Source: Allostella sp. ATCC 35155 (GTDB lineage Bacteria; Pseudomonadota; Alphaproteobacteria; ATCC43930; Allostellaceae). From it: a stretch of DNA of 64,000 nt. The first letter of the stretch is position 1. Each line of letters starts with the position of its first letter. This document shows positions 1-7,970 of this stretch, in pieces. The position numbers and the translations under genes were made by a program. Below the pieces are notes generated by a model, which did not search any database, had not been told where the DNA came from, and saw only the letters and a list, made by a program, of their open reading frames with translations. The stretch spans positions 4,150,001 to 4,214,000 of the forward strand of contig AP019701.1 of the NCBI GenBank assembly GCA_006738865.1, read 5' to 3'.

Positions 1-510
1 GCCGGCCTCGCCGCCTTCCCGAGCGCGCGGCCCGCCAACCGACCGAACGCCGCCGCCGAGACCGATGGCACGGCCGTGGCGGCGCCCGCGCCCCGCGCGG
101 CTGCACCGGCCCAGCCGCCGCCCCCCGCCCCGGCACCAGCCCGCGAGGCGCCGCCGGCCGTGGTCCAGAAGGTGGTCAAGGGCAAGACCCGCCTCGTCAC
201 CGAGCCGGTTCGGTCCGGCCAGCAGATCTACGCCCGCGACGGCGACCTCATCGTGATGGGGACCGTCAATGCCGGCGGCGAGGTGCTGGCGGACGGCAAC
301 GTGCACATCTACGGCGCGCTGCGCGGCAAGGCGATCGCCGGCGCGTCCGGTGATCGCGAGGCCCGCCTCTTCTGCCAGCGCTTCGACCCCGAACTGGTGT
401 CGATCGCCGGCCTCTTCCGAATCGCCGACCAGATCGAAGCCGATCTCATCGGCCAGCGCGTCGGCATCCGCATCGTCGACGACACGCTGGTCATCGATCG
501 GCTGTCCTAG
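1..510 (+). CDS. minC: Septum site-determining protein MinC (3' part; gene starts left of the window)
   Basis: The reading frame is open from base 1, so the N-terminal domain lies outside the window. The visible part opens with an Ala/Pro-rich linker and ends with the MinC C-terminal beta-helix domain: RSGQQIYARDGDLIV, then VNAGGEVLADGNVHIYG and a closing DDTLVIDRL. The RSGQ region is the conserved MinC face that binds MinD. MinC inhibits FtsZ polymerisation near the poles when recruited to membrane-bound MinD. It is followed 27 bases later by minD and then minE, the standard order. A GTG at 76 could be mistaken for a start, but the family needs the domain upstream of it. Confidence 0.95.
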   Translation, partial: AGLAAFPSARPANRPNAAAETDGTAVAAPAPRAAAPAQPPPPAPAPAREAPPAVVQKVVKGKTRLVTEPVRSGQQIYARDGDLIVMGTVNAGGEVLADGNVHIYGALRGKAIAGASGDREARLFCQRFDPELVSIAGLFRIADQIEADLIGQRVGIRIVDDTLVIDRLS

Positions 511-537
511 CAATCCCAGGGAAAGGAGACGTTCCCC

Positions 538-1356
538 GTGGCAAGAGTCATCGTCATGACGTCCGGCAAGGGTGGGGTCGGCAAGACCACCTCGACCGCC
601 GCGATCGGAACCGGCCTCGCGATGCGGGAGAAGAAGACGGTCGTCGTCGATTTCGACGTCGGCCTGCGCAACCTCGACCTCATCATGGGCTGCGAGCGGC
701 GGGTCGTGTACGACTTCGTCAACGTCGTCAACGGCGAGGCGAAGCTGGGCCAGGCGCTGATCCGCGACAAGCGCTTCGACGACCTCTACGTCCTCGCCGC
801 CTCGCAGACGCGCGACAAGGACGCGCTGACCAAGGAAGGCGTCGTCCGGGTCATCGACCAGCTGCGCGAGCAGTTCGACTACATCATCTGCGACAGTCCC
901 GCCGGCATCGAGAAGGGCGCCCAGCTCGCGATGTACTGCGCCGACGAGGCGATCATCGTGACCAACCCCGAAGTGTCGAGCGTGCGCGACAGCGACCGCA
1001 TCCTCGGCCTTCTCGGCAGCAAGACCCAGCGCGCCGAGAAGGACGAGGAGCCGGTCAAGCAGCACCTCCTTCTGACGCGCTACGACGCCGGCCGCGTCGC
1101 CCGGGGCGAGATGCTGAAGGTCGACGACATCCTCGAGATCCTCTCGATCCCGCTGCTCGGCATCATCCCCGAGAACGAGGCGGTGCTGCGCGCGTCCAAC
1201 ACCGGCAATCCGGTCATCCTCGACCAGGAGAGCACAGCCGGGAAGGCCTATGCCGACGCGGTTTCGCGCCTGCTCGGCGAACAGCTCGAGCATCGCTTCC
1301 CGGCCGAGCCGCGGCCGCGCGGCTTCTTCGCCCGCCTGTTCGGAGGTGCCGCCTGA
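538..1356 (+). CDS. minD: Septum site-determining ATPase MinD
   Basis: 272 aa, normal for MinD. It is a ParA/MinD-family ATPase that dimerises on the inner membrane with ATP, recruits MinC and is released by MinE. The deviant Walker A motif GKGGVGKTT is at residues 10-18, followed by VDFDVGLRNLDLIMG. The C-terminus (RGFFARLFG) fits the amphipathic membrane-targeting helix. The start is GTG at 538, supported by a strong purine-rich site (AGGGAAAGGAGA, 518-529). The stop overlaps the minE start by one base (TGATG), so the two are probably translationally coupled. Confidence 0.97.
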   Translation: MARVIVMTSGKGGVGKTTSTAAIGTGLAMREKKTVVVDFDVGLRNLDLIMGCERRVVYDFVNVVNGEAKLGQALIRDKRFDDLYVLAASQTRDKDALTKEGVVRVIDQLREQFDYIICDSPAGIEKGAQLAMYCADEAIIVTNPEVSSVRDSDRILGLLGSKTQRAEKDEEPVKQHLLLTRYDAGRVARGEMLKVDDILEILSIPLLGIIPENEAVLRASNTGNPVILDQESTAGKAYADAVSRLLGEQLEHRFPAEPRPRGFFARLFGGAA

Positions 1357-1880
1357 TGGGTCTGTTCGATTTCTTCCGATCCAAGAAGCCGGCGACCGCG
1401 CCCGTCCCGGTCGGCCCGCAGGCCGCCACCGTCGCCAAGGAGCGCCTGCAGATCCTGCTGTCGCACGAGCGGGCCGACCGCGGCGACCGCGCGGAGTTCC
1501 TGCCGGCCCTGCAGCGCGAGATCCTGGAAGTGGTGGCCAAGTACCTGGTCATCGACCAGGAGAAGGTCATGGTGAAGCTGGAGCGCGGCAAGGACATCTC
1601 GTTCCTGGAGGTCAATGTCGAGCTGCCGGGGCCGGACGTGAAGCTGCTGCGCACGCCCCAGCCGACCAAGGCACCGGAGAAGCCCGGCGAGGGCGGCGCG
1701 GACGCCAAGCCGGCGGACAAGCCGGCCGAGGGCAAGTCGGACGACGCCAAGACGGCCGACGCCAAGACGGCCGAGGCGAAGACCGAGAAGGGGACGGAGA
1801 AGACACCCGACAAGGTGACGTCCGAGAAGCTCGCCGAGGGCAAGCCGCTGGCGGGCGGTCCGGGTCTGGCCACGGCCTGA
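1356..1880 (+). CDS. minE: Cell division topological specificity factor MinE with long low-complexity C-terminal tail
   Basis: 174 aa, about twice the usual 85-95. Residues 1-95 are a normal MinE: an N-terminal membrane-targeting start (MGLFDFFR), the MinD-activating helix around VAKERLQILLSHERA, and the dimerisation domain ending near ELPGPDVKLL. MinE stimulates MinD ATPase and drives pole-to-pole oscillation. Residues 96-174 are a Lys/Ala/Asp/Glu/Pro tail with imperfect AKTADAKTAEAKT repeats, probably disordered. The ORF is continuous, so the tail is part of the protein rather than a readthrough of a second gene. The role of the tail is unknown; expansion of a short DNA repeat is the likely origin. 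Confidence 0.95.
   Translation: MGLFDFFRSKKPATAPVPVGPQAATVAKERLQILLSHERADRGDRAEFLPALQREILEVVAKYLVIDQEKVMVKLERGKDISFLEVNVELPGPDVKLLRTPQPTKAPEKPGEGGADAKPADKPAEGKSDDAKTADAKTAEAKTEKGTEKTPDKVTSEKLAEGKPLAGGPGLATA
1743..1772 (+). repeat. Two exact 15-bp tandem repeats inside the minE tail
   Basis: GACGCCAAGACGGCC occurs twice head to tail (1743-1757 and 1758-1772), followed by a degenerate third copy beginning GAGGCGAAGACC. The period is a multiple of three, so copy-number changes would lengthen or shorten the MinE tail without breaking the frame. Confidence 0.85.
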
Positions 1881-2002
1881 CCCGGCCCGGCGCCGCCGGG
1901 CGGATGCCGCTCCGGGCAGCTGAACCTTCCGGCCGCCTCGCGCGACTGTCGAGGGCCGGCCGCGTCAGTAGCGGCGACGTCACCCCTACCGGAGCCTGAA
2001 CC

Positions 2003-2317
2003 ATGGCCGCCACGGCACTTCTCGTCATCGCCCTGTTCGGTGCGACGGGCGACCCGAGCTTCCCCGCCACCGTCACCGAAACGCCGACGCTGGTCGCCTG
2101 CCGCGCCCAGGCGAAGGCGACGGTCGAAGCGCTCGCCGCGCTCTACGGGGAGCGCGCGATGCCGAGCCCGGCCAAGTCCGGCCGCTTCGAGGCCTTCGAG
2201 GACGAGCGCGGCGTCTGGATGGTGCGCTACGACCGGCAGGTCCGCGCCGACCCGGACCGCGCGGAACCGGCGGTCAGCCGGACGATCCGCGCCACCTGCC
2301 GGGCGGTCGAAGGCTGA
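2003..2317 (+). CDS. Small predicted secreted protein, function unknown
   Basis: 104 aa. The N-terminus (MAATALLVIALFGATG) is a short hydrophobic stretch without a strong positive n-region, so it may be a weak signal peptide or a membrane anchor. The remainder is charged, with two cysteines (in VACRAQ and RATCRAV) that could pair in the periplasm, and an aromatic patch GVWMVRYDRQV. It sits 122 bases after minE on the same strand, but no shared function is implied. I do not recognise the family. Coding potential is supported by typical GC3 usage and no competing frame. Confidence 0.6.
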   Translation: MAATALLVIALFGATGDPSFPATVTETPTLVACRAQAKATVEALAALYGERAMPSPAKSGRFEAFEDERGVWMVRYDRQVRADPDRAEPAVSRTIRATCRAVEG

Positions 2318-2457
2318 GGAGGGTCCGGCGGCCCGTCTTTGGGCCGCCGCCGGGGGCTTCGTTTCCCTGGCCGCGCCATATGATCCAGAATTATATATCG
2401 CTGTATCGCGCTGACGCGCTTTTGCGCATCATTCATGGCTGAGGGGCGCCTTCATGC

Positions 2458-2494
2458 GATATGCTAATCCATATCATATCGATGATATGATATG
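2458..2494. promoter_or_regulatory. Palindromic operator of the hipBA-type operon
   Basis: An AT-rich island in GC-rich DNA carries a perfect 11-bp inverted repeat, CATATCATATC (2470-2480) and GATATGATATG (2484-2494), with a 3-base spacer. It overlaps a second inverted repeat, GATATG (2458-2463) with CATATC (2470-2475). It ends 15 bases before the antitoxin start codon. Related HipB proteins bind TATCC/GGATA-type palindromes in their own promoters, so autorepression by the downstream HTH protein is the natural reading. Confidence 0.75.
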
Positions 2495-2509
2495 CGATAG
2501 TGTATCGAC

Positions 2510-3109
2510 ATGAGCTACACGACCGAAGACATAGCGCGCAGCCTGCGCTCGGCGCGCGAGGCCAAGGGGATCAGCCAGCGAGAGCTGAGCCGCCAGGCAG
2601 GCGTGCCGCAAGGGCACATTTCACGAATCGAGAGCGGTGCCGTCGATCTCCGGTTGTCGAGCCTGATCGCACTCGCTCGCGTTCTCGATCTCGAGCTTGC
2701 CCTCGTCCCCCGCCGGGTTCTTCCGGCCGTTCAGTCCATTGTCCGCAGCAGCGAATCCGCTCCGCGGCAAGGCGAGCATTCGCGAGAGGCCGACCGGGAA
2801 CTCCGGCGCCTGCGCGACGCAGTCGTTCAAGCCGCGATGACCGATCTCGCCTCTGACGAGCTGGCTCTGCTGCAGCGTCAGATACGGGAGTTCGGGCATT
2901 TCCGGCTTTCGGCCGCCGACCTCGCGCCCATCCATGCCGCTGCCGACGCCTTCCGGACATATCTCCGGAACAAGGGCGGCGGCGAGCCTTTGCGGCAGGC
3001 TGTCGCCGTCCTCGCGCATTGGCGCAATGCACGCGCGCATGACATGGCGCCCGCTGCGCCCGAGCCCCAGCGCCCGGCCTACAGCCTGGATGAGGCCGAA
3101 CTTGCCTGA
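2510..3109 (+). CDS. hipB: HipB-like XRE-family antitoxin/repressor with long C-terminal extension
   Basis: 199 aa. Residues 5-70 form an XRE-type helix-turn-helix (IARSLRSAREAKGISQRELSR, then GVPQGHISRIESG), as in HipB antitoxins, which repress their own operon and neutralise HipA. Typical HipB is about 90-100 aa; here a further 120 residues follow, Arg/Glu-rich around 85-110 and then an Ala-rich helical segment ending in YSDEAEL-type sequence (YSLDEAELA). The gene overlaps hipA by 20 bases and lies directly after a palindromic operator. The extension may bind HipA, but that is inference. It could equally be named an XRE regulator. Confidence 0.85.
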   Translation: MSYTTEDIARSLRSAREAKGISQRELSRQAGVPQGHISRIESGAVDLRLSSLIALARVLDLELALVPRRVLPAVQSIVRSSESAPRQGEHSREADRELRRLRDAVVQAAMTDLASDELALLQRQIREFGHFRLSAADLAPIHAAADAFRTYLRNKGGGEPLRQAVAVLAHWRNARAHDMAPAAPEPQRPAYSLDEAELA

Positions 3110-4328
3110 CGTCGACGTCCTCGAGGTCCTGCTTTATGGCGAGCCGATCGCCACGCTCACGCGCGTTGGCGGCGAACGGATTCTCTTTGCCTTCCATGAA
3201 TCGTACGGCGCGAACGGCGCGCGCCCGGTCTTGAGTCTTGGATTCAAGGATCGGTTCGGCGAACTGATCACCGACTTCCGGCCGACGCGGACGCGGCTGC
3301 TGCCGTTCTTCTCGAACCTTTTGCCGGAAGGGCACATGCGCAGCTACCTCGCCGGTCTGGCGGGCGTGAAGCCGGTGCGCGAGTTCTCCCTCCTCTGGGC
3401 GCTCGGCATGGATCTGCCCGGCGCCGTCACCGTCCGGAGCGCCGACACCGAGGGATGGCTGCCGGGCGCCGATGACGATGCCCTGGATGACGCTCATCGG
3501 CGCGCGCACGTCCTGCGCTTCTCCCTTGCGGGCGTCCAGCTCAAGTTCTCTGCGGTGATGGAGACAAGCGGCGGGCTGACCATTCCCACACGCGGCGTCG
3601 GCGGCTCGCAGATCGTCAAGCTGCCCTCCGCGCAGTTCGAGGGCGTGCCCGAGAACGAGTTCTCGATGATGACTCTCGCCCGGCTGGTCGGCATCGACGT
3701 TCCGCCGGTGCGCCTCGTGGACCCGGATTCGATCGCCAATCTGCCGGAGGGCATCGGCCGGTTGCGCGGCCCTGCGCTCGCCATCGAGCGCTTCGACCGC
3801 CTCGGCGACGGCACGCCCGTGCATATCGAGGATTTCGCCCAAGTCTTCAGCGTCTATCCCGAGAGCAAGTACGAGAAGGCGAGCTACCGCGGCATCGCCT
3901 CGGTCATCGCCGCCGAGGGCGGGACGCGCGATATTGCGGAGTTCGTCCGGCGTCTCGTCTTCAACACCCTCATCGGCAACGCCGACATGCATCTCAAGAA
4001 CTGGTCGCTCATCTACCCGGACCGGAGAACCGCGGCGCTCGCGCCCGCCTACGACCTGGTCTCGACCATCGCCTATCTCGCCGATTCCAATGCGGCGCTC
4101 ACGTTCAGCCGCACCAAGCGCTTCGACGGGCTGACGGATGACGAGCTGGCGCATCTCGCGGCAAAGGCGCGCCTGCCGGAGCGGCTTGTCCTCGATACGG
4201 CACGCGAGACCGTGTCGCTGTTCCGCGAACATTGGCACGCACAGAAGGCGCACCTGCCGCTGGCGACCGCCGCAATCGAGATCCTGGAAGCGCATATGCG
4301 CACGCTGCCGATCGCGGCTCGCAGATAG
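3090..4328 (+). CDS. hipA: HipA-like Ser/Thr kinase toxin
   Basis: 412 aa from ATG 3090, which overlaps the antitoxin stop; longer upstream reading of the frame is inside the antitoxin gene. HipA toxins phosphorylate glutamyl-tRNA synthetase (or other targets) and arrest growth. The N-subdomain (LYGEPIATL ... GFKDRFGELITDF, residues 10-70) is followed by LAGVQLKFS (147-154), corresponding to the Gly-rich loop region, QIVKLPS, and the kinase core. The catalytic loop is NADMHLKNWSL with Asp299, and the metal-binding Asp322 is in PAYDLVST. All key residues are present, so it should be active. E. coli HipA is 440 aa. Confidence 0.9.
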   Translation: MRPNLPDVDVLEVLLYGEPIATLTRVGGERILFAFHESYGANGARPVLSLGFKDRFGELITDFRPTRTRLLPFFSNLLPEGHMRSYLAGLAGVKPVREFSLLWALGMDLPGAVTVRSADTEGWLPGADDDALDDAHRRAHVLRFSLAGVQLKFSAVMETSGGLTIPTRGVGGSQIVKLPSAQFEGVPENEFSMMTLARLVGIDVPPVRLVDPDSIANLPEGIGRLRGPALAIERFDRLGDGTPVHIEDFAQVFSVYPESKYEKASYRGIASVIAAEGGTRDIAEFVRRLVFNTLIGNADMHLKNWSLIYPDRRTAALAPAYDLVSTIAYLADSNAALTFSRTKRFDGLTDDELAHLAAKARLPERLVLDTARETVSLFREHWHAQKAHLPLATAAIEILEAHMRTLPIAARR

Positions 4329-4383
4329 GCGCCCGGGAAACCGAACCACGCGCTCCGAGCGCCGCGCCGATGGGGAAGCCTGG

Positions 4384-5187
4384 CTACGCCTCCAGACGCT
4401 CGACCAGTTCGCCGGTCGTCGAGAAGCAGGCGGCGACGACGGGGCCACCCTGGCCGGCTCCGGCATCGAGGATCGCCGCGTGCGCGCCGATCCGCACGCC
4501 GCGGCCGCGCCGGTCGTAGCCGGCGACCACGAGGCGGCAGCCGGAAAACGAGTCGTCGAGGGAATCGATGCCCGCGCCGGTGCCCCACCAGAGCACGTCG
4601 CCCTGGGCGTGGAGCGGGCGGTCCGGCGCCACGTCGGCCGAGACGAAGAGCAGGTTGCCGTCGTCGGTGACGGCGGCATGCCGGAGGCTGGTGGCAAGGG
4701 CCGAATGGCCGTCGGCCGCCTGGATCTGGGTGCGGAGCGCCGCGGTCCAGCGCATCAGGGAGCGCACGCCGTCGCGTGCGGCGGCCAGCCCCTGCTCCTC
4801 CTCGCTGCCATAGGCCGCGATCGTCGCCGCAACACCCTGCCGCAGCATCCAGGCCAGCACCTCGCGCGGATTGAGCGCGAACTGGATCTGCAGCAGCTTC
4901 TGCCACATCTCCTCCTGCGCGCCGCGCAGATGGACGACGTCGGCGGCGAAGAAGCCGGGCCGGGCGATCACTTCGCGACGGAACCGGATCAGCTCGTCCA
5001 CCGTCCGGCGGACCGCCGGGCCGTGCCCGAGATGGTTGCCGAGATAGACGATGCGGTCGCCGAGGGCGAGGCGCGGCCAGATCAGGTCATGCACGCGCTC
5101 CAGCCGCGCCGCCTCGCCATGGATCGTGCCGACCGCCCAGACCCGCCGCGTGGCCCGCAGGGTGGCGATGCTCGATCGGTCGCGCAT
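4384..5187 (-). CDS. Phosphatase-fold protein (PPP/metallophosphoesterase-like) lacking the canonical metal ligands
   Basis: 267 aa. The layout is that of a PPP-family Ser/Thr phosphatase, but every canonical motif is altered. GDIHG reads GTIHG (Asp replaced by Thr21). GDYVDRG reads GNHLGHG (both Asp lost, residues 50-56). RGNHE reads RGAQE (88-92). The later VHAG and VHGHT His motifs read VSAD and VAGYD. The surrounding scaffold is kept, including DRIVYLG before motif 2 and the terminal LDAGAGQGGPV resembling LDTGAGYGGP. The ORF is intact, so this looks like a conserved pseudo-phosphatase, perhaps a binding or scaffold protein. It starts 67 bases after carD on the same strand and may be co-transcribed with it. 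Confidence 0.75.
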   Translation of the reverse strand: MRDRSSIATLRATRRVWAVGTIHGEAARLERVHDLIWPRLALGDRIVYLGNHLGHGPAVRRTVDELIRFRREVIARPGFFAADVVHLRGAQEEMWQKLLQIQFALNPREVLAWMLRQGVAATIAAYGSEEEQGLAAARDGVRSLMRWTAALRTQIQAADGHSALATSLRHAAVTDDGNLLFVSADVAPDRPLHAQGDVLWWGTGAGIDSLDDSFSGCRLVVAGYDRRGRGVRIGAHAAILDAGAGQGGPVVAACFSTTGELVERLEA

Positions 5188-5254
5188 GGCTGGCCCGTCC
5201 TCCGCAGTCTAGAGCCCGATGGGGGCGCCAACCTCCGGCGGACGGCGCCCGGCG

Positions 5255-6415
5255 TCAAGCCGCGGCTTGCAGCAGCTTCTCCAGCCGCTGGGTCGCCTGA
5301 TCCTCGTCGATCCGCTCGACCGCCGCGAGTTCGCGAACCAGGCGATCCAGCGCCGCCTGATAGATCTGGCGCTCGCTGTAGGACTGGTCGGGCTGGCCGG
5401 CATTGCGATGCAGGTCGCGCACCACCTCGGCGATCGATGCCGGATCGCCGGAATTGATCTTGGCTTCGTACTCCTGCGCGCGCCGGCTCCACATGGTGCG
5501 CTTGACGCGCGACCGGCCGCGGAGCTTGGCCAGGGCGAGGTCCATTTCCTTGCGGCTGCTGAGCCGGCGCAGGCCGGCGGCGCGGACCTTGCCTACCGGC
5601 ACGCGCAGGGTCATCCGGTCCTTCTCGAACTGGACGACGAAGACCTTGAGGATGTGGCCGGCGATTTCCTGCGTCTCGATCGCGGTGATCTTGCCGACGC
5701 CGTGCGTCGGATAGACGACATGATCGCCGACCTCGAACCCGGGCCCCTCGGCGGAGCCTTCGACGACCTTCAGGGGCGCCGGCTTCGGCACCGGCTTCAG
5801 CAGTGGCGGTGCAAGCACGGCCTTGGGCTGGCCGACGGGGGGCTGGCCGGCGCCGGGCGCGGCACCGACCACGGCCAGCGCCGGCGGCGCGGCAGACGCC
5901 TTCTTCGCCGCTTCGGCCGGCTTGGCCGCCTTGGGCTCGATCGCCACGGCCGCCTTGGCCACGGGCTTCGTCTTCACTTCCGCTTTCGCCGCCATTCCGC
6001 TTTTCGTTTCCGGTTCGGGTTTCACAGGGGGCTCGGCCTTCGCCGGGCCGGATTTCGCCTTGGCGGGCCGCTTCGCCGTGCCGCTCGCCGCCGGCATGTC
6101 TTGGGGCGCCGCCGCCTCGGCGACGGCAGTCGCCGCTGTCTTGGACTTGGCCATCGCTGGGGACTGCTCAACCTTCCTTGACTGTGCGGCCGGGGAATGC
6201 TTCACCTCGGCAGCCTGGGCGGCGGGCGGCCGCGCACGCTTCGTCTTGGGGATCGCCTCGACGACCTGCGCCTTCTGGGCCGCGGTCGGCAGTTGCGGCT
6301 TGGCCGCCTGGGTCGCCTGCCTCGGTGACACGCGCGATCGGGCCTTCGCCCCGGACTTTCCCGCCGTCCCCTCTCCGGTCGCCGGCGTCTCGACCTTGTG
6401 GGCGGATTTCTTCAT
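5255..6415 (-). CDS. carD: CarD/CdnL-family RNA polymerase-binding regulator with 226-residue Lys/Ala/Pro extension
   Basis: 386 aa, against about 165 for typical alphaproteobacterial CarD. Residues 227-386 are the complete family: the Tudor-like RNA polymerase interaction domain (FEVGDHVVYPTHGVGKITAIE) and the helical DNA-binding domain (SRVKRTMWSRRAQEYEAKI). CarD binds RNAP beta and stabilises promoter open complexes, typically at rRNA and growth genes. Residues 1-226 are rich in Lys, Ala and Pro and look like histone H1 tails. The start at 6415 has AAGG five bases upstream. An internal ATG at residue 88 (6154) is an alternative and would still leave a long tail. Confidence 0.9.
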   Translation of the reverse strand: MKKSAHKVETPATGEGTAGKSGAKARSRVSPRQATQAAKPQLPTAAQKAQVVEAIPKTKRARPPAAQAAEVKHSPAAQSRKVEQSPAMAKSKTAATAVAEAAAPQDMPAASGTAKRPAKAKSGPAKAEPPVKPEPETKSGMAAKAEVKTKPVAKAAVAIEPKAAKPAEAAKKASAAPPALAVVGAAPGAGQPPVGQPKAVLAPPLLKPVPKPAPLKVVEGSAEGPGFEVGDHVVYPTHGVGKITAIETQEIAGHILKVFVVQFEKDRMTLRVPVGKVRAAGLRRLSSRKEMDLALAKLRGRSRVKRTMWSRRAQEYEAKINSGDPASIAEVVRDLHRNAGQPDQSYSERQIYQAALDRLVRELAAVERIDEDQATQRLEKLLQAAA

Positions 6416-6689
6416 CTGCCTTCGGACCTGACAAAGACCGGGCGGTCGGAACGCCGGATGCGACGGTTCGTCGCGTTACACGCGACCTCACCCCTCCGGC
6501 GACGCGAACGGGCCCGCGCGGACGGCCTGTCAGGACGCCGCCGAACCCCCTTGCATCCTCCGGTAGCGAGGTTTCCCCGTGCTACGCAGACGTCCCGGCA
6601 CGGCGCAATGACCGCCCCAGAACCCGCAGGGACAATATCAGAAAACCGTCACGAAATACAGGGGCGAATCCAGCCCGACCGAATCCCGC

Positions 6690-7025
6690 TCAGCGTTCGC
6701 CGGGCTTGTCGCTGAAGAAGCGCGCGAACTTGTCCGACGCGCCCTTGAAGGAATCGGCGTCCTCGGGGGCTTCGCCCTTGCGCGTGATGTTCGGCCACTG
6801 GCCGGAATAGTCTCGATTGAGCTGGAGCCACTTCTCGGCCGCACCGTCGCTGTCGGGCAGGATCGCCTCCGCCGGGCATTCGGGCTCGCAGACCCCGCAG
6901 TCGATGCACTCGTCCGGGTGAATGACGAGCATGTTCTCGCCTTCGTAGAAACAGTCCACCGGGCACACCTCGACGCAATCCATGTACTTGCACCGGATGC
7001 AGGCTTCGGTGACGACGTAGGTCAT
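6690..7025 (-). CDS. fdxA: 7Fe ferredoxin FdxA
   Basis: 111 aa, the standard length. Cluster motifs are [14 protein letters not shown] (near residue 9; one 3Fe-4S plus ligands) and [12 protein letters not shown] (near 40), followed by the family's C-terminal extension with [16 protein letters not shown]. It is a low-potential electron carrier in the cytoplasm. In alphaproteobacteria fdxA normally sits between the S4/helicase genes and carD, as here, except for an SDR gene placed upstream. The 274 bases between this gene and carD (6416-6689) hold no ORF and probably contain the carD promoter. Confidence 0.96.
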   Translation of the reverse strand: MTYVVTEACIRCKYMDCVEVCPVDCFYEGENMLVIHPDECIDCGVCEPECPAEAILPDSDGAAEKWLQLNRDYSGQWPNITRKGEAPEDADSFKGASDKFARFFSDKPGER

Positions 7026-7179
7026 GATCGGATGCTCTCCAGGGATGCTCGGGTGCGAGGATGCAGGGGGCGCGCCCGGGCCGGTTGCCTATCACGCCGC
7101 CCGGGACGCGCTCAACCCCGACAAGGTCAGGGTTTCCCGGTACTTTTCCTAGACCGTCACCCCGCCTCCCGGTATCGGC

Positions 7180-7944
7180 TCAACGCTTGGGCAGGTCTTC
7201 GCCGCCCAGCCACATCCGGTTCCAGGTCGGCGCCATCAGGATCTCGTGGACGCAGGCATGCGGCGGCATCTCCGCCACGAAGCGGATCGTCCGCCCCAGA
7301 TCCTCCGGCTTCAGCATCCGCGCCATCTCCGCCTCGCTGGGCGGGACGGGGCGCTTGGCCATGATCGGCGTCGCCACCTCGCCGGGGCAGATGACCGTGC
7401 CGCGGATGCCGTTCACGCACTCCTCGATGTTGAGCGACATGGTCATCGAGACGAGGCCGTGCTTGGTGGCGTTGTAGGCCGGACCGGTCAGCAGCGTGTC
7501 GAACTTGCCGGCCCAGGAGGCGATGTTGATGACGAGTCCGTCGCGCCGCTCGCGCATCGCGGGCAGGACCGCCGCGGTGCAGTAGAGCGGCCCGTTCAGG
7601 TTGACGCCGACGACAAAGTCCCAGTCGGCGGGCGTGAGGTTGCTCCAGTAGCGCCGCGGCGCGTTGCTGCCGGCATTGTTGACCAGGATGTCGACCCGGC
7701 CGTGCCGCTCCAGGATGCCGGCCACGGTCGCCTCGACCGAGGCTGCGGAGGCGACGTCGAGCGCCGCCGTCTCGGCCCGGCCGCCGGCCGCCGCGATGGC
7801 TGCGGCAGCTTCCTCCAGCGGGCCGGCGCGACGGCCGGACAGGACGACCGTCGCCCCTGCCGCCGCCAGTTCGCGGGCTCCCGCAAGCCCGATGCCCGAG
7901 CCCGCACCCGTGATCCAGGCAACCTTCCCGTCCAGCGTCCCCAT
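7180..7944 (-). CDS. Short-chain dehydrogenase/reductase (classical SDR)
   Basis: 254 aa from ATG 7944, chosen because GAGGGGG lies six bases upstream; a longer frame to 7974 has no comparable site. The Rossmann motif TGAGSGIG is near residue 12, NNAGS near 90, and the catalytic YNATK near 155 follows a conserved Ser (INIAS). It probably oxidises or reduces a hydroxyl/carbonyl on a small metabolite with NAD(P); the substrate cannot be read from sequence. It stands between the S4 protein and fdxA, a position usually empty in this gene block, so it looks like an insertion into a conserved neighbourhood. Confidence 0.88.
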   Translation of the reverse strand: MGTLDGKVAWITGAGSGIGLAGARELAAAGATVVLSGRRAGPLEEAAAAIAAAGGRAETAALDVASAASVEATVAGILERHGRVDILVNNAGSNAPRRYWSNLTPADWDFVVGVNLNGPLYCTAAVLPAMRERRDGLVINIASWAGKFDTLLTGPAYNATKHGLVSMTMSLNIEECVNGIRGTVICPGEVATPIMAKRPVPPSEAEMARMLKPEDLGRTIRFVAEMPPHACVHEILMAPTWNRMWLGGEDLPKR

Positions 7945-7970
7945 GATGTCCCCCTCGTTCCCTCGTCGGT

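Noticed and set aside
1881-1930. CCCGGC-GCC-GCCGGG hairpin after minE as a terminator.
   Set aside because: Short stem and no T-run; such hairpins are common by chance at this GC content.
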